A stretch of DNA of 64,000 nucleotides from an uncultured Lachnospiraceae bacterium (GTDB lineage: Bacteria > Bacillota > Clostridia > Lachnospirales > Lachnospiraceae): positions 81,089 to 145,088 of the forward strand of contig CAJTMW010000007.1 of assembly GCA_910577275.1 (NCBI GenBank), given 5' to 3'. The notes beneath the pieces were generated by a model, which did no database searches, was not told where the DNA came from, and worked only from the letters and a program-made list of their open reading frames with translations. The position numbers were made by a program, and so were the translations under genes. Of this stretch, positions 43,949-52,590 are shown one piece after another (positions within the stretch are counted from its first letter, which is position 1; every line of letters begins with the position of its first letter).

Positions 43949-44140
43949 AAACGGCTCAAGATGCGAGCCGCTTTCAACCAAACGCCCGCTCTTTGCAGAG
44001 GGGTTTACGGAATAAAAGAAGCCGCCGGTGCTGAAAGGCGGTGCCGACCGGCTTCGACTAATCATAACAGGATACCTCCTGTTTACATACAAGGGGTCGC
44101 AAAATCATCTCATTTAATGATTTTGCGACCCTTTCATTTT
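43949..44140 (+). ncRNA. Candidate structured small RNA, not recognised
   Basis: A promoter and an intrinsic terminator on the plus strand enclose about 190 bases without a convincing protein. The predicted RNA has CGGCTC/GAGCCG near its 5' end, CCC-CTCT/AGAG-GGG, a larger GAAGCCG...CGGCTTC stem with an inner CCGCC/GGCGG alternative, and AACAGGA/TCCTGTT with a CCTCC (anti-Shine-Dalgarno) segment. It does not show the conserved motifs I know for SRP RNA, RNase P, tmRNA, 6S or common riboswitches. The opposite strand has a short frame with an AGGAGG site (44065-43898), which I regard as a shadow of the RNA. Confidence 0.6.
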
Positions 44141-44141
44141 T
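44094..44141 (+). terminator. Terminator of the candidate RNA
   Basis: GGGTCGCAAAATCAT (44094-44108 with the flanking G) pairs perfectly with ATGATTTTGCGACCC (44117-44131) around an 8-base loop. TTTCATTTTTATG follows on the plus strand. On the minus strand no T-tract follows, so it acts to the right. Confidence 0.88.
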
Positions 44142-44168
44142 ATGTTCCTGAAATTATCCTTGAAGGAA

Positions 44169-47100
44169 TTATTCCTCGTCCTTCCTTTTCACAATCAGGT
44201 AAACCGCAATTCCCACCGCCGCGCTGGCAAGCAGAATAATCGCAATGATTGCCGCCGCTTTCACCGGTTCTTTCGCCGGCGTTTCCTCCTTTGCCAGAGC
44301 CATCGTCTCGATTTCCTGTATTCTTGCCTGCTCAAATTTCTCCGCCTTTTCCGCCAGCAGATTTTCTTTCGTGTTATCGCTGATGATAATCACATAATCG
44401 GAAGCGTGTGAAAACGCAAATGACGCTTCCTTTGCGCTGCTGATTTCAGAGGCGCACATAAATTCAAAAGCCTCCGCCTCCTCGTTGTAATAAAACAGGT
44501 TCGCATACTGGCCGGCTTTTGCATCCTCCAGTTTTACGGAAAGCTGCATCGTAAATCCGAAATCTCCGTCGTGGGCAAGGGACATTTCCACATACTGCTC
44601 ATTTTCAGTCAGTATTTTCAGCTTGTCTTTCGGTATCCGGCCGTCGCCTAATGTCACTTTCAGGTCGATATCGCTGAATTCCTCCGCATTTATTTGGCTT
44701 CCGTCAATTGTCCAGCTTGCATTATCGCTGACCTTAAGCACAACCTCCGTTCCCTGTTCGCTAATCTGTTTCAGGGTCTCCGCATAAATCATGCCTGCCT
44801 TGCTCATATCCATGGTAACGCTCTCCCTGTCGTCAGAAAGAGTATGAGGCTTCGGCGTTTGAGCCGTTATCCTGATACCGGAAGACGAGGTATTGCCTGC
44901 CGCATCTGCCGGAGAATTTTCAGAACTGCCGGCCGGAGGATTATCAGCAGTACCCGTCGCCGCCGGTGTTGACGGAATCTGCTGTCCGCTGCCGCCCTGT
45001 CCGTTATTATCGCTATTGTCGTTATTATTCTGTTCCCGGTTCTCATTGCCGCCTGACCCGTTCTCATTGTCCGGGGCATTATTTTCATTTTGTTCCGGCC
45101 TGTCTGCAGGCGCCGGGGTCACGGGCTTATTATCGGAGCCGGGCGCTGCGGTGGGCGCTGTTGTTGACGCCGCTTCAGGCTTCTGAGTAGATGCCGCCCC
45201 GGGTGTCGCGGTCGGCGTTGCCTTTGGCGCAGCCGTAACCGAGGGGCTTGCCGTGGACTCCGGCTTCGCTGTCGGCATGCCTGTTGGCTTCGCTGTTGCC
45301 TCTGCCGCAGGAGTATTTGTCGGCTTAACTGTCGGCTTCTCAGTCGGCTTTGATGTCGGTTTGACCGTTGCAGTCGGCGCAGCCGTTGCCGCAGAATCAT
45401 CATTCGGAACTGTCGTCGGTTTCGCTGTGGGCTTTTCCGCAGGCTTCACCGTCGGATTGACCACAGGAGTCGATGTCGGTTTCGTTGTTGGTCTGCCCGT
45501 CGGCTTCTCAGTCGGCTTCGCCGGTTTATCCGTTGGCGTTGCCGCAGGCTTTGCCGTGGCTGCAGGCGTTTCCGTTGGTATAGGCTCCCATGTCGGCATC
45601 GATGACGGTATCGCTGCGGGCTTCGTCGTCGGTGTCGCCGTGGGCTTTTCGGTCGGCGTCGCAGTCGGCTTTAACGTAGGTGTTGCCGTGGGCTTTTCGG
45701 TCGGCGTCGCAGTCGGCTTTAGCGTGGGTGTCGCCGTGGGCTTCAATGTGGGTGTCGATGTAGGTTTTAGCGTGGGTGTCGCCGTGGGCTTCAATGTTGG
45801 TGTCGCTGTAGGCTTTTGCGTCGGCGTTGCCGTGGGCTTCAATGTGGGCGTCGCTGTAGGCTTTTGCGTCGGCGTTGCCGTGGGCTTTTCGGTCGCCGCA
45901 CTCTGGCCGGGCACAGGGCATGCCGAAGAAGGCATATTGTCGTAAACCGGAATCTTAAACACAAAGGAATTGTTCAGGGAACCGGTTTCCACATAAGCCC
46001 TTCTCACCATGGAAGACTCCGTTTCGGGAGCCGAAATATTCTGCATATACTGATGGGTAAATAAAGTACCGTCGCTGCCATCCACATCAAATTTCTGCAG
46101 ATACAGGGTATCCTGTCCCCTCAGGATATAATTTTTTGCAATAATCCCTGCTCCGCCCTTCAAAGACGCATAGTGGGAGTTCCACCCTTCCTTGACGGCC
46201 CTTGCCAGCCCCGATTCAATTACCTGTTTTGTTGTTGTGCCGGAAGCTCCGATATTGTAATAATTATAATAGCCCTTATATGCCGGCACTTCCGTATAAT
46301 TCCCGGAAATCAGAGGAGACTTCCCCTCTCCCTGCTCCTGATAAACCCGGCATGCCAGATGAAAGGGGCTTACCTTTAAGGACACGCCTATCTGAAAAAA
46401 GGCGTCTGCATAGGACATGCCGGCTCCCGGCACCTCCCCTTTCATGAAAGTGCTCTTTAATATATTCTGCACCGCCGATTTGGAATGATAGGAAGGATTA
46501 TAAGTCAATTGTTCAAACTGAAAAACTCTGGCCTCGTCCAGAAAATTTCTGGGGTCCAGATAGTATTTTACCGCCTGCTCAGAGGCATAATACCAGCCGG
46601 GGCTGTGCTGCTCCCTGCGGTATGCCTCCCCCTTGCTGCTGTGTACCAGGCTTCTGTCCTTATAGCATTCCTCCCTGACCACTCTTGACCAGTCCAGTCC
46701 GGTATTCTGCCTTACAAAAATCCAGTCGGGGTGGGCCTGTTTTAAGCGAATCAGCTTATCCTGATAGGAAGCCGGAAACTGCTCGATATCGGGATATCCA
46801 CCTGCGGCGGCAAACATAGCCGTTTTGGGGAAATAGGTATCCTCCCATTCCAGAAAATGCTCGTTGGAATAGGCCAGATAATCCCGCAGCACATAGCCTT
46901 TGAAGGCCGTCCCGCCTTTTTCAAAAGCCACCTGATACCAGAGGTTGAAATCATCATCCACTTCCACCCCTTTAATAACCGTCATGGCGCCCGAGGGGAT
47001 ACTGGCTACCGTCTCCCCGTCAAAATCCGCCGTAGCCTTCACATCATAGCTGTCGCAGAGATAAACAAGCGCCATCAGGTTTTCTTCCCCGGCAAGATTT

Positions 47101-47390
47101 TCCAAATCTTCCTGCGCCTGTCTTATGTATGCCCAAAGCTCCTCGTCCTCTTCGGAATCCTCATCAGGCTCCGATTCCTCTCCGTCTTTTGGGTCCCCGT
47201 CTTCATCCTCTGTATCTGTATCTTCATCTTGACCGGTTTGGTCATCTCCCTGACCGGTATCCTCATCTTCTGTCTCATCAATAGAAACCGTGTCCTCCGT
47301 CTCTGATGCCCATGCTCCAAAACCTGACTGCAAAAAAATAACCATGCACAACAGAAACGGTAAAATACTTTTTAATTTTCTTTTGTTCAT
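44169..47390 (-). CDS. Secreted membrane-anchored glucosaminidase with Thr-Pro stalk
   Basis: A 1073-residue wall protein. Signal peptide 1-28, acidic region 30-85, SH3-like domain (about 105-185, YLCDSYDVKATADFDGE), an N-acetylglucosaminidase domain (about 190-480, with PASYQDKLIRLKQAHPDWIFV, EARVFQFEQLTYN and QGEGKSPLISGNYTEV), then a stalk of 8-residue PTATPTxK units (about 500-790), a Ser/Asn-rich linker, a C-terminal beta domain and a membrane anchor near 1043-1066 followed by KRKDEE. It should cut peptidoglycan at GlcNAc-MurNAc bonds from a long outward stalk. No LPxTG motif; anchoring is by the C-terminal helix. The stalk DNA is a tandem repeat. Confidence 0.88.
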   Translation of the reverse strand: MNKRKLKSILPFLLCMVIFLQSGFGAWASETEDTVSIDETEDEDTGQGDDQTGQDEDTDTEDEDGDPKDGEESEPDEDSEEDEELWAYIRQAQEDLENLAGEENLMALVYLCDSYDVKATADFDGETVASIPSGAMTVIKGVEVDDDFNLWYQVAFEKGGTAFKGYVLRDYLAYSNEHFLEWEDTYFPKTAMFAAAGGYPDIEQFPASYQDKLIRLKQAHPDWIFVRQNTGLDWSRVVREECYKDRSLVHSSKGEAYRREQHSPGWYYASEQAVKYYLDPRNFLDEARVFQFEQLTYNPSYHSKSAVQNILKSTFMKGEVPGAGMSYADAFFQIGVSLKVSPFHLACRVYQEQGEGKSPLISGNYTEVPAYKGYYNYYNIGASGTTTKQVIESGLARAVKEGWNSHYASLKGGAGIIAKNYILRGQDTLYLQKFDVDGSDGTLFTHQYMQNISAPETESSMVRRAYVETGSLNNSFVFKIPVYDNMPSSACPVPGQSAATEKPTATPTQKPTATPTLKPTATPTQKPTATPTLKPTATPTLKPTSTPTLKPTATPTLKPTATPTEKPTATPTLKPTATPTEKPTATPTTKPAAIPSSMPTWEPIPTETPAATAKPAATPTDKPAKPTEKPTGRPTTKPTSTPVVNPTVKPAEKPTAKPTTVPNDDSAATAAPTATVKPTSKPTEKPTVKPTNTPAAEATAKPTGMPTAKPESTASPSVTAAPKATPTATPGAASTQKPEAASTTAPTAAPGSDNKPVTPAPADRPEQNENNAPDNENGSGGNENREQNNNDNSDNNGQGGSGQQIPSTPAATGTADNPPAGSSENSPADAAGNTSSSGIRITAQTPKPHTLSDDRESVTMDMSKAGMIYAETLKQISEQGTEVVLKVSDNASWTIDGSQINAEEFSDIDLKVTLGDGRIPKDKLKILTENEQYVEMSLAHDGDFGFTMQLSVKLEDAKAGQYANLFYYNEEAEAFEFMCASEISSAKEASFAFSHASDYVIIISDNTKENLLAEKAEKFEQARIQEIETMALAKEETPAKEPVKAAAIIAIILLASAAVGIAVYLIVKRKDEE
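45590..45895 (-). repeat. Tandem 24-bp repeats of the glucosaminidase stalk
   Basis: Units of 24 bases encode KPTATPTL, KPTATPTE or KPTATPTQ variants in a row of about twelve, with the third-position changes and clustered identical blocks expected from slippage or unequal crossing-over. The plus strand reads a long Val/Gly-rich open frame here, which is only a consequence of the repeats. Confidence 0.85.
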
Positions 47391-47492
47391 CGTTTTTCAC
47401 CCTGTGTAATATTAATATACTTCACCTTACCGGTAGTAAGCCCCCTTTGTCAAGAGGTAAATTATGAAGTATCGGGGAAAAGGCCTTCTGCA

Positions 47493-48488
47493 TTATCTCT
47501 CCCCCGGAAAGTAGATGCCCGCTCCTTTCCTTGCCTCCTCAAGAACCTCCACCGTCTGCTCCATAACGGCAAGCCCCCGGTAAACAGCCTCGTAATCGTC
47601 ATTCAGCAAAAGCCCCGTCAGCGCCGAAACCTCGTAAAACCACCTGTCAGGATTCTCCTGCCGGTTAACGGTTTTCTCTGAATCCTTCGTGACTATGCGC
47701 ACTTCGGCAATCCCGTTGCTTCCGTCTTTTACATAAATGTAGCCCTTCTCTCCCTCAATCTGAAAGGAATTCACGCCAAAGGTGTCCTTTGCCCCCGCCG
47801 ACTCGCTCACAAATCCGTCATAGAGCATCACCAAAATTCCTGACGTGTCCGCCAGATTTTCATAAATATTAGGGAAATACACCACCTTTTCCGGCTTTCC
47901 AAAAAGCGCCACATTCAGATACGCATTATAATAGTTAATGTCCATCAAAGCCCCGCCGCCATACTGCGGGTTGAAAACGTTCGGCACCTCCCCCGCCTTA
48001 AGCCGGTCGTAACGGCCGGAATACTGACTGTAATTCCCCAGCACAAGCTTCACCTTTCCGATTTGCAAAAGCGCGCTTTTTACCGCCTCAAGGTTAGGAA
48101 GATATGCCGTGGGCGTGGCGTCCGCCAGAAACAAACGCTTTTCTTTTGCCAGGGCGGCGAGCTCCCGGGCCTGCTTTGCCCCGGTACAGAAGGGCTTCTC
48201 ACAAATTACGTGCTTTCCCGCCTGCAGCGCCCTTTTCACCTGCTCGTAGTGCAGGAGATTTGGCGAGGCAATGTAAACCGTATTCATTTCCCCGTCCGTC
48301 AGAAAGGCGTCAAAAGCCGTATATACCTTATTTTTATCCAGCCCGTATTCCGACCCAAGCATACAGCCCTTTTCCATGCTTCTTGAATACACCGCCGCCA
48401 GACGGATGCCCTCCGTGATTTTTACGTTGTCGAGTATGGAATGTACGATAGCGCCCGAGCCGACGGTTCCTAATATGATTTCTTTCAT
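47493..48488 (-). CDS. Gfo/Idh/MocA-family oxidoreductase
   Basis: A 331-residue NAD(P)-dependent dehydrogenase. Rossmann start ILGTVGSGAIVHSIL (an altered GxGxxG), the cofactor motif KHVICEKPFCTGAKQAREL with the EKP lysine near residue 96, and the C-terminal alpha/beta domain with NPQYGGGALMDINYYNAYLNV. The family reduces or oxidises sugar and inositol derivatives. GGAG ten bases before the ATG at 48488 selects this start over a longer frame. The substrate is unknown; no partner gene is adjacent. Confidence 0.9.
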   Translation of the reverse strand: MKEIILGTVGSGAIVHSILDNVKITEGIRLAAVYSRSMEKGCMLGSEYGLDKNKVYTAFDAFLTDGEMNTVYIASPNLLHYEQVKRALQAGKHVICEKPFCTGAKQARELAALAKEKRLFLADATPTAYLPNLEAVKSALLQIGKVKLVLGNYSQYSGRYDRLKAGEVPNVFNPQYGGGALMDINYYNAYLNVALFGKPEKVVYFPNIYENLADTSGILVMLYDGFVSESAGAKDTFGVNSFQIEGEKGYIYVKDGSNGIAEVRIVTKDSEKTVNRQENPDRWFYEVSALTGLLLNDDYEAVYRGLAVMEQTVEVLEEARKGAGIYFPGER

Positions 48489-48554
48489 TTTAATATTGCT
48501 CCTTTCGTATTTTTCGGCAGACCGCAAAGTCCCGCTTTCAGAGCGGCCGGGAAG

Positions 48555-49316
48555 TTATATCTGCGCTTTCTTCTCCGCCCGCGCAACCTGCTTTTCCCAT
48601 GTTTTCGCTGTCTGCTCTCTCAAAAAGCTGCAAAGCGGGGTAAGATTCTGACTGCTGTCCCACGCTTCCAGTGCCGTATAGTAATCTTTTTTGTCTTCTT
48701 CATGGATAATAATTGGCGGATGAGCATGCATCACAAGAAAATAGTTCATTGCCAGCCGCCCTGCGCGCCCGTTGCCGTCGGCGAAAGGGTGGATATTTTC
48801 AAATTTTGCATGGAAATATGCCGCGGCAGTCAAAGCATTCTTCTCCTCCACCTCCGTAAGCTCCAGAAGCAGCTCCGCCATTTCCTCCTGCACATCCTCG
48901 GCAGCCGCTCCGATTTCTTCTTTTCCAGTCACGTAATCGTGAAGTTTGTACTCGCCGGGACGTTCTCCTAACTGCCATCTTCTCGTATCATAAGTATTCT
49001 TTGTCAGGCATCCCTGCATCTGCCTGATAAATATCTCGTCCAGAGGGCGCTTTTCCTGAAACGCTGTCAAAAAGAATTCATTCGCATCCTTTGCATTGCG
49101 GATTTCAAACAATGTGCGTAAATCCCCTGTATAAGCCGTCACCCCGTCGTGTTCAAAAATTTCTCTGGTATCATGCCAGGTAACCTTCTCGTTTTCGATT
49201 TTTCCTGAATGATAAGCAAAGGCAATGCTGCGTCCGTTCAACGCCTCCGCCAGCTGCGCGTCCGTCATTATGTTTTTCTTCTGCCATAAAGCAACCGCTT
49301 TTTCATACTTTGTCAT
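48555..49316 (-). CDS. Fic-domain protein with N-terminal inhibitory motif
   Basis: A 253-residue Fic protein, expected to AMPylate (or otherwise modify) a target protein using a nucleotide. The active site is HPFADGNGRAGR at 176-187, with H176 as general base. SGKIEN at 37-42 matches the inhibitory (S/T)xxxE(G/N) helix, so this would be a class II self-inhibited Fic. No partner antitoxin gene is nearby, in keeping with internal inhibition. Fold and motif are clear; the target is unknown. Confidence 0.92.
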   Translation of the reverse strand: MTKYEKAVALWQKKNIMTDAQLAEALNGRSIAFAYHSGKIENEKVTWHDTREIFEHDGVTAYTGDLRTLFEIRNAKDANEFFLTAFQEKRPLDEIFIRQMQGCLTKNTYDTRRWQLGERPGEYKLHDYVTGKEEIGAAAEDVQEEMAELLLELTEVEEKNALTAAAYFHAKFENIHPFADGNGRAGRLAMNYFLVMHAHPPIIIHEEDKKDYYTALEAWDSSQNLTPLCSFLREQTAKTWEKQVARAEKKAQI

Positions 49317-49432
49317 TCTATTCTCCCTCTGTGCTTTGACATCTGATAAGTATGACTTATTATATCACGTTTTTTAACTTTGTCTGTCATTTTATCAATC
49401 CTTCCTTCAAATCCATATGACGCAAGCAGCAA

Positions 49433-49460
49433 AAAAGCAGCCCCTTTCAAAGCTGCCTTA
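49433..49460 (-). terminator. Terminator of the spoIIA operon
   Basis: On the minus strand GGCAGC and GCTGC form the stem around a 9-base loop and six T residues follow. It is 20-odd bases past the sigF stop codon. Confidence 0.8.
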
Positions 49461-49477
49461 ACGCAAAATCCTCCCTG

Positions 49478-50206
49478 TTAACTTCGCTCTCCCATCTTTT
49501 GCCGCATATCCAGCAGAATCTTCTTTTCCAGCCTGCTCACCTGAACCTGGCTGATGCCCAGCACCTTCGCCACCTCGGTCTGGGTCTTATCCTGATAGTA
49601 GCGAAGCTTAATCAGCTTCTGTTCCTTTTGCGGCAGGCCGCTGATAAGCTGACTGAGTACCATATGGTTCAAGACCAGCTCCTGCTCGTTCTGCTTCTCG
49701 TCCGCAAGCTGGTCAACAAGAAAAATTTCATTGCCGTCATTCTGGTAAACCGATTTGTAGATGGATTCCACCTGTACGTTGGCTTCCATGGCCATCACCA
49801 CTTCCTCGTCGGTGAGCGCGGCCTCCCTTGCCACCTCCGCAAGGGTAGGCTCACGGTTCAGCTTATTACCCAGCCTCTCCGTTGCATACCTGACCTTCAT
49901 TCCGTTTTCCTTTAAGGTCCGGGACACCTTCACCATCCCGTCATCCCGCAGGAAACGTTTGATTTCCCCGGTAATCAGAGGAACGGCATAGGTGGAAAAC
50001 TTCACGTCATAGCTGGTGTCAAATTTATCTATGGACTTTATCAGTCCAATCACGCCAATCTGAAATAAATCCTCCGCATCATAGCCTCTCCCCAGAAACC
50101 TCTTTACGATATGATGCACCAGCCCCAGATTCTGTTCTATCAGTACTTCTCTTGCTTTCTTTTCTCCTGACTGTGCTTTCCTGATAAGTACTGCATTCTC
50201 CGACAT
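49478..50206 (-). CDS. sigF: RNA polymerase sporulation sigma factor SigF
   Basis: Forespore-specific sigma-70 factor; drives early forespore genes after asymmetric division. The 242 residues have region 2 (GYDAEDLFQIGVIGLIKSIDKFD and VKFSTYAVPLITGEIKRFLRDDG), region 3 (about 115-165) and region 4 (ETEVAKVLGISQVQVSRLEKKIL-like end). It is held inactive by SpoIIAB, whose gene ends three bases upstream. The order spoIIAA-spoIIAB-sigF is standard and gives the assignment. Confidence 0.97.
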   Translation of the reverse strand: MSENAVLIRKAQSGEKKAREVLIEQNLGLVHHIVKRFLGRGYDAEDLFQIGVIGLIKSIDKFDTSYDVKFSTYAVPLITGEIKRFLRDDGMVKVSRTLKENGMKVRYATERLGNKLNREPTLAEVAREAALTDEEVVMAMEANVQVESIYKSVYQNDGNEIFLVDQLADEKQNEQELVLNHMVLSQLISGLPQKEQKLIKLRYYQDKTQTEVAKVLGISQVQVSRLEKKILLDMRQKMGERS

Positions 50207-50209
50207 AGG

Positions 50210-50728
50210 CTATTCCTCTTGTTCAATCCATGACGTAACTCCCATTTTCTTTTTCATCAGTATCACTGTGCCGCAGCCCGGCTTTGAAATGACCTCCAAA
50301 TCATCCATGAACGCCTCCATAAAGGAAAAACCCATTCCCGACCTTTCCATATCCGGCCTTGAGGTATAAAGAGGCTCCATTGCCTGCTCGATATTCTCGA
50401 TGCCCTTGCCTGTGTCCCTGACCTCTATGTGCAGCACGTCCTCTTCTATCAGACAATGCATGTAGATTTTTCCCGGGCCTTCTATCTGATTGCTTTTCAT
50501 AAACTCATCGTCATAGCCGTGAATGACGGAATTTGTCACCGCCTCCGAGACTGCTGTCTTGATATCTGAAATTTCTTCCATCGTAGGGTCTAAGGGCGCC
50601 ACAAAGGCAGCCGCCGTGACTCTGGCAAAGGACTCGTTTTCCGAAAGCGCGTCAAAGGTAATCTCCATTTCATTTCTCTGGCTTGTCCTCTTAATCTTTT
50701 TCTTTTCCATTTTCTGTCCTGTCTTCAT
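50210..50728 (-). CDS. spoIIAB: Anti-sigma F factor SpoIIAB
   Basis: Serine kinase and anti-sigma factor that binds SigF and phosphorylates SpoIIAA. The 172-residue frame has the GHKL fold: KTAVSEAVTNSVIHGY (N box), VRDTGKGIEN (G1), and MERSGMGFSFMEAF (G2). The first 20 residues (MKTGQKMEKKKIKRTSQRN) are extra compared with the B. subtilis protein, so the true start could be the internal EMEI region. GGAAAAG-type sequence precedes the outer ATG. It lies between spoIIAA and sigF. Confidence 0.95.
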   Translation of the reverse strand: MKTGQKMEKKKIKRTSQRNEMEITFDALSENESFARVTAAAFVAPLDPTMEEISDIKTAVSEAVTNSVIHGYDDEFMKSNQIEGPGKIYMHCLIEEDVLHIEVRDTGKGIENIEQAMEPLYTSRPDMERSGMGFSFMEAFMDDLEVISKPGCGTVILMKKKMGVTSWIEQEE

Positions 50729-50765
50729 TTTCTTTTCCTTTCATTGTTTTTTAAGTAAAATTTTC

Positions 50766-51074
50766 TCATTCCATGATTTCTATTACCTTATGTAAGCCGC
50801 AAATCATCAGAGTCCTCTTTATTCTTGCATCGGTGTTAATGGCAAATACCTTTCCCCCGAAATAGGATATCTTTTTGTACCGCCCGATAATAATTCCAAT
50901 TCCCGAGCTGTCCATAAAGCGCGTGTCCTCAAAATCAAAAACCACGTTTCCCACGCCCTCTTTCATTATGTACTCATCGGCCGCCCTGCTGATAAAAACC
51001 GATTTGTGATGGTCCACCTCCTCGGGCATTTTCACCATCAGATAATTGTCAATCACCTTGAAATTTTCTTCCAT
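50766..51074 (-). CDS. spoIIAA: Anti-anti-sigma F factor SpoIIAA
   Basis: STAS-domain protein that frees SigF by binding SpoIIAB in its unphosphorylated form. S56 in FMDSSGIGIIIGRYK corresponds to the phosphorylated serine of B. subtilis SpoIIAA. The 102 residues are a single STAS domain. A terminator of the previous operon (51112-51142) ends 38 bases upstream, so the operon promoter must be close to or inside that hairpin region. First gene of the operon. Confidence 0.95.
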   Translation of the reverse strand: MEENFKVIDNYLMVKMPEEVDHHKSVFISRAADEYIMKEGVGNVVFDFEDTRFMDSSGIGIIIGRYKKISYFGGKVFAINTDARIKRTLMICGLHKVIEIME

Positions 51075-51111
51075 AATTAATTCCCCTTTTCCTGTTTAAT
51101 CTATGAGAAAA

Positions 51112-51142
51112 AAAGAGAACAAACCCGCTGTCTGTTCTCTTT
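51112..51142 (-). terminator. Terminator of the folC-TPR gene set
   Basis: AAAGAGAACA (51112-51121) and TGTTCTCTTT (51133-51142) make a 10-bp stem; the minus strand then runs into seven T residues. It begins 13 bases past the TPR protein's stop codon. Confidence 0.9.
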
Positions 51143-51154
51143 CGTGTTTTATAC

Positions 51155-52579
51155 CTATTGTTCCATATTATTGATTTCCGCCAGGTAGGTTCTTGACTGA
51201 CTTGCGCTGTTTGTGGTCGGGAACTTGTCAATTACCTCTGCAAAAGCCTCCTTTGCTTCGCTGTAATGCCCGCTTCTGTAGCAGCTAAGTCCCATGTAAA
51301 ACAACGCGTTCACATTCCTGTCGTCGTTCTGGTAGGCTCTCTGGAGGTTCGGGATGGCCGCCTCGTAATCCCGGGCGGTAAAACTCTCGTATCCGGCGTC
51401 ATAATAATAGTCCGCCAGTTCGCCGCTCACGGCGTCGCTAAGGCTCTTGTACAATGCCGAATAGGCTTCCGACTTGTATTGCTCCTCCTCTCCTTCTCCC
51501 GCCGCTTCCATCTGCTCCAGATATTCGGTAACGGTCTTTAAATCCTCGGGATTCTCCACATACGCCGCCACGGCCATCATCAAATCATCCGTGGCTTTCA
51601 GCGCGCCGTCCGTCACCTGGTAGGTGGAAATTTCCTCTGTAAGGGTTTTATTTTCTTCCTCTAATTTTTGTACCTTTTGTTCCAGTTCGTCAATGGTTGC
51701 CGATTTGGCGTCAGACTGTTCGCTGACTGCCCGCAGCTCGTCGTTGATATCCGCCTGGGCGCTCTGAATCTGACCCGGCAGAATCAGAAAGCAGGCAATC
51801 GCCACACCGATAATCACTCCGATTCCCAGATTTACCAGAGAGGAAACTCCTTTGGATTCCCTGGTGTTCACCGGCTGGATAATCATTTCGTTTCCGCTCT
51901 GATAACGCACGGATTTGCCCGGCGAAAGCTCTTTCCTCGGCGCGCTCTTTCCGGATTCCTCCGGCGTCAGCATACGCTCCACTTCCCTCTGGTAACGGAG
52001 CGTCGTGGTGTTATTGGTATCAATCTGGCTGCACTTGAAAAGCTCTCTCTGAGCCTTGTCCCATTCTTCGGAGTTGATATACAAAAGCGCAAGAAGCTGA
52101 TGCGCCTGCAAAAATTTGGGATTGTAGGAGAGCACCTTCTTTAGCTGTATTACAGCCAAATCCGTACTGTCCTGATAGCAGTAGGCCAGCGCCTGATTGT
52201 ATTTTTTTATGGTCTGGTTTATCGCATCAAGCCTTGTGGGGTTGCTCTGAACCATACTGATATAGTCGTTTGCAATGTTCTTTTTGGGGCGTATGTTCTG
52301 GCTGGTGACCCACTCCTTTAAGGCGGCGACCACCTCTCCCATTTCGTAATAAACAAGGCCCAGAAGATTCCTTGCTTCAATATGATTTTTGTTATATTTA
52401 AGGCAATGCCTAAGGCTAACTATCGCCCCGGACAAATCCCGTACCGTGGCCTTCTCCAGACCGTCGTTGTAAAAGTGGTTGGACATATGCATAATTCGTT
52501 TATAAAAAGCCACGTCCGCCCCGCATCCCGTGCAAAAATCGTATTCCGACAAACGGCATCCGCACTTATAACACTCCAT
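51155..52579 (-). CDS. Zinc-ribbon, TPR and membrane protein
   Basis: A 474-residue protein with an N-terminal zinc ribbon (MECYKCGCRLSEYDFCTGCG), TPR-like repeats (about 30-200), a membrane helix at about 247-266 (LVNLGIGVIIGVAIACFLIL), a coiled coil (about 292-320, LEQKVQKLEEENKTL), and a second TPR block near the C-terminus (about 390-470, YESFTARDYEAAIPNLQRAY). It should place one TPR array on each side of the membrane and act as a scaffold. GGAG precedes the ATG. It follows the 48-residue protein gene 12 bases later. Partner unknown. Confidence 0.85.
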   Translation of the reverse strand: MECYKCGCRLSEYDFCTGCGADVAFYKRIMHMSNHFYNDGLEKATVRDLSGAIVSLRHCLKYNKNHIEARNLLGLVYYEMGEVVAALKEWVTSQNIRPKKNIANDYISMVQSNPTRLDAINQTIKKYNQALAYCYQDSTDLAVIQLKKVLSYNPKFLQAHQLLALLYINSEEWDKAQRELFKCSQIDTNNTTTLRYQREVERMLTPEESGKSAPRKELSPGKSVRYQSGNEMIIQPVNTRESKGVSSLVNLGIGVIIGVAIACFLILPGQIQSAQADINDELRAVSEQSDAKSATIDELEQKVQKLEEENKTLTEEISTYQVTDGALKATDDLMMAVAAYVENPEDLKTVTEYLEQMEAAGEGEEEQYKSEAYSALYKSLSDAVSGELADYYYDAGYESFTARDYEAAIPNLQRAYQNDDRNVNALFYMGLSCYRSGHYSEAKEAFAEVIDKFPTTNSASQSRTYLAEINNMEQ

Positions 52580-52590
52580 GCCCTCGCTCC

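Noticed and set aside
43898..44092. Minus-strand 64-residue frame (55 residues from an inner ATG at 44065) with an AGGAGG site and a hydrophobic C-terminus, a possible type I toxin.
   Set aside because: It has no minus-strand promoter and its AGGAGG is the complement of a hairpin in the better supported plus-strand RNA. I keep it only as an alternative in the finding.
45590..45895. CRISPR-like regular repeats.
   Set aside because: The period is 24 bases without unique spacers and encodes the PTATPTxK stalk, so it is a coding repeat.
45253..45945. Long plus-strand frame rich in Val, Gly and Phe opposite the glucosaminidase stalk.
   Set aside because: It is the mirror of the 24-bp stalk repeats, with no ribosome site, and the minus-strand gene is clearly real.
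44169..47390. Sortase-anchored surface protein.
   Set aside because: No LPxTG-like motif stands before the C-terminal helix, so anchoring by the helix alone is more likely.
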